This document shows positions 61,641 to 64,000 of a stretch of DNA of 64,000 nt, piece after piece (the stretch's first letter is position 1; each line of letters starts with the position of its first letter). The DNA is from Heterobilharzia americana (lineage: Eukaryota; Platyhelminthes; Trematoda; Strigeidida; Schistosomatidae): contig OX104132.1 in NCBI GenBank assembly GCA_944470555.2, forward strand, positions 20,692,284 to 20,756,283, given 5' to 3'. The notes under the pieces were generated by a model. The model saw only the letters and a list, made by a program, of their open reading frames with translations. It did no database searches and was not told the origin of the DNA. The translations under genes were made by a program, and so were the position numbers.

Positions 61641-62195
61641 ATAAAAAGACATTATTTGGTAAAGTAAGTCTTTTTTAGACACTGCACCAATGTGATATAA
61701 CATACAATGGTATTGTATTGTCTAATGAAGTATACTTCAGAGACTAGTGAACCATATGATGTTTATGCCATGAAGATGGTTGAAGTGTTAACAGAATGAC
61801 TGAATTGCAATGTGAATCGAACCACAGTCCAATGCTTATCTACTGGTTAAACTAAAAGAATCAACTGTAGATCACATATGAACTATTACTTCAACTGTTG
61901 AATATTCTTCTTGGATATCATGTGAATAGAAGACAAATAACTAACTATTTATTTCTAATTACGTCATATGCCAAGTCTAATCCCCATGTCGTGGCTAGAA
62001 TCGAAGTGAATTAGATGAAGCTAAGAAGTGACTTGTGAGCTGTCGATTTAAACGATTCAAACCTTTGGCATACACAGGTTATGGTGTATGTATACAGTGT
62101 ACAACCGTCACTGAAGCTGAGAGAAAACTATACAATCACGTAATGTCCTCTCTCTCTCTCTCTCTTAGGAGATCTGACACAAATATGAACACTAT
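61640..62195. other. Unassigned DNA
   Basis: A (CT)n-lag acceptor-like site at 62148-62169 is followed by seven codons compatible with phase 1 and a TGA. A terminal exon there is possible but weak. Confidence 0.3.
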
Positions 62196-62197
62196 AA

Positions 62198-62489
62198 CAA
62201 CGTTAGTTGGTTGGAGGCAATCGGCAGGAAGCCCTGTCTGACCAAGGTTTCATGCTTTTTGGCAGTCGTCAGCAAGGCGTATCTGGAACCTCAACGGAAC
62301 TGATGTCCCGCTTGGGATTCGAACCCGCGTCATCCAGTGTTTTAGTCAGCGACTTTACCACTGAGCTATTTGGGACCGCGGGACATCAGTTCCGTCGGGG
62401 TTACAGATACGCCTTGCTGACGACTGCCAAAAGGCATGAAACCTAGGTCAGACAGGGCTTCCTGACGATTGCCTCCAACCAACTAACAT
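62198..62489. repeat. SINE-C palindrome with hammerhead-like arms
   Basis: Arms 62198-62312 and 62376-62489 are inverted near-copies. The spacer holds a minus-strand tRNA-like head (tagctcagtggtaaag; ggttcgaatcc). Each arm has CTGACGA, a hairpin, GAAA and ACC(T/T)(A/T)GGT then C. Confidence 0.85.
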
Positions 62490-63235
62490 CTACTAATGTT
62501 CACCGCGATGCTGAGCTTCCTACCCTGATTGCCACATTGCAAATATGATCGATAGAATTCGGTCTGTACTCAGGACTAGACAATATGAAATTGGTTACAC
62601 TCCCGTGACCAATCCAATACACACTACAAGAACATTAAGAGAATATAAAAGGCTATACAACCCAGATAAATGGCTTATCTATGAATTAAACAGTTAACGA
62701 ATTCTGTGGAATTTAAATCATAGAAAGTTGGTAAAGTTATAATTCAATAGACTTGGAATAAGCAGACAAATAACCAAAAGTAACTAGTAACCTTTTTTTT
62801 CTTTAACATTCATATGTAGAAGACAAATAGTTTCATAGTTCATCTACATTGGAAAGCCACTACCACCACCACCACCTCCTCCTCCTCAGTCATCACTACC
62901 TACATCCATAATCTTGTGCTTTACTCAACCGCATAAGATAATAATAATAATAATGAAAAAAGAATTTCCATATTTTGGCAAAAGTATCCTGCTATTTTTA
63001 AATGTAAAGTTGGCAATATTGCTGAATTCTGATTGGTTAATTGTACAAATTTTATCATACACATTACAATTAATAGTTATAACTGTAGGTGTGAGTACAC
63101 GTGTCTAATAGATAGATGGGCTTAACTATTCATTGAAGAAAGTTTGCTTATTTTAACTAGAAGATAATTTCAAATCAGAGAAATGTTTTATTGAAAAAAA
63201 TAATAATAAGAGCCAGAGAGAGAAAAATATACAGC
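62490..63235. other. Intergenic DNA with short triplet repeats
   Basis: (CCA/CCT)n near 62861-62887 and (AAT)n near 62938-62955. No gene. Confidence 0.45.
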
Positions 63236-63239
63236 TTTG

Positions 63240-63425
63240 GTTGAATATGATGTTATTGCTTGTATTACACCGTCGTTGATTGAACCGAATTGATCAATCT
63301 CTGTTGGTATATGGGGACAACATCAGTCACTGGGAAGCAGGTACATCCAGCTGACGAGTCCCAAATAGGACGAAATGTGCATCATGGATTCCACTGCTAG
63401 CCACTACCCATCATTATCATACTTA
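63240..63425 (+). repeat. SINE-A, minus module fused to plus ribozyme half
   Basis: A reversed module (63240-63316) switches at tatatgg/ggacaac to a plus hammerhead half (63317-63425). Confidence 0.8.
63345..63389 (+). ncRNA. Hammerhead ribozyme, SINE-A (Smalpha) type, near-intact
   Basis: The copy has ATCCAG, CTGACGA, helix II GTCC/GGAC with an AAATA-containing loop, GAAA, ATGTGCAT as minimal stem III, an ATC cleavage site and ATGGAT. Helix I pairs except at the position next to the cleavage site (G opposite A). This is the best preserved family-A core in the window. Confidence 0.7.
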
Positions 63426-63449
63426 ATTGAATATAGTTTAAACATTTTG

Positions 63450-63605
63450 GAGGCGACTTTATAAAAGACCACCTTAACCCTAACTGACAAAATAACTAAT
63501 CATGTTACAGTATTTTGTCTGGTGAGATCACTTTTCATATAATAGAGAAACGTGATTGGTTCTTTCGTCAGTTGCTAGGGTGACCTTTAAAGTTACTCCA
63601 TTTCG
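63450..63605. mobile_element. Foldback/MITE-like element, copy 6
   Basis: Best copy: arms of about 60 bp (gaccaccttaaccctaactg against cagttgctagggtgaccttt; aactaatcatgtt against aacgtgattggtt). Confidence 0.75.
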
Positions 63606-64000
63606 ATGTATTTAGAAAACAAATTTCTTCCACCTTGTTCAGCCATACTCTATACTATTGGATAGTCAATCAATGGTCTATATCTGATACTGTTCAGCAG
63701 AACATTCTGATGAAAACATTTGAAGAGAAAGAATAACTGTTCTCTTGTAGAAGTTAGCCTCTTGGAGATTATTTGTAGCTCAGGTGGATAATAACAATGA
63801 AAGCTTCCCAATTAAACCCTCCAACTCACAGAACTCCACACAGCAACTGTTTTTTTATATTGAAGAAACGTATAAGATTTGTAGAAGAAAGTTTGAGTTG
63901 TCAGACAACTGAATGATGCATGTTCATGATTTCAATATCTTATTCAATTGGATAGAGGGTATTGCGTGTTAGTAAGGGTGGTGGGGGATAATTGACCTCA
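63605..64000. other. Intergenic or intronic DNA, nothing recognised
   Basis: No supported feature to the window end. Confidence 0.4.

Noticed and set aside
61680..61720. Acceptor-like ctttttttag followed by sequence, as a further exon of the plus-strand gene
   Set aside because: In the required phase a TGA appears after four codons and no donor supports it.

Overview
The window looks like nuclear DNA of a schistosome blood fluke (Schistosoma sp., probably the African mansoni/haematobium group; this is inference). Supporting signs are AT-rich intergenic DNA, large introns, very dense dispersed repeats, and many copies of a tRNA-headed repeat carrying a Schistosoma-type hammerhead ribozyme (the known Smalpha family). 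There are no prokaryotic genes, operons, rRNA genes or CRISPR arrays, and no tRNA gene that I would call functional.

One gene is clear. On the minus strand from 45642 down to 29527 lies a Polycomb/CBX protein split over at least five coding exons (45571-45642, 44381-44424, 39977-40042, 37165-37720, and the large exon from 33712). Splice sites and phases agree throughout. The first exons encode a complete chromodomain with its aromatic cage, and the big exon carries a Pc/CBX repressor box. A long low-complexity tail follows, disturbed by two apparent one-base frameshifts, and ends in a PIDLS motif like the CtBP-binding motif of vertebrate Pc2/CBX4. A second, unidentified gene on the plus strand is suggested by two exon-like segments at 58110-58274 and 60709-60816.

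Nearly everything else is repeat. Four tRNA-headed SINE-like families are present, named here A to D. A is the Smalpha-type hammerhead family, B and C carry other hammerhead-like modules, and D has no ribozyme that I can see. There are two APE/RT non-LTR retrotransposon families: NLR-1 (RTE-like, many 3' fragments and one 2.3-kb internally deleted copy at 9490-11820) and NLR-2. A Penelope-like fragment with a GIY-YIG domain lies at 26310-27095, and a short foldback (MITE-like) family has six copies. Three long tetranucleotide arrays (GACT, GGCT and CAGT) and several di- and trinucleotide arrays are also present.

Layout: 1-29500 is intergenic repeat sea; 29527-45642 is the Polycomb gene, whose introns hold many repeats; 45643-58000 is repeat-rich intergenic DNA; 58000-61000 holds the candidate plus-strand exons; the rest is repeats. 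The most interesting non-gene signals are the three hammerhead-type modules of common architecture, one (12464-12508, minus) with an intact core, and the recurrent arrangement of these SINEs as inverted pairs with the tRNA-like parts inside and the ribozymes outside.
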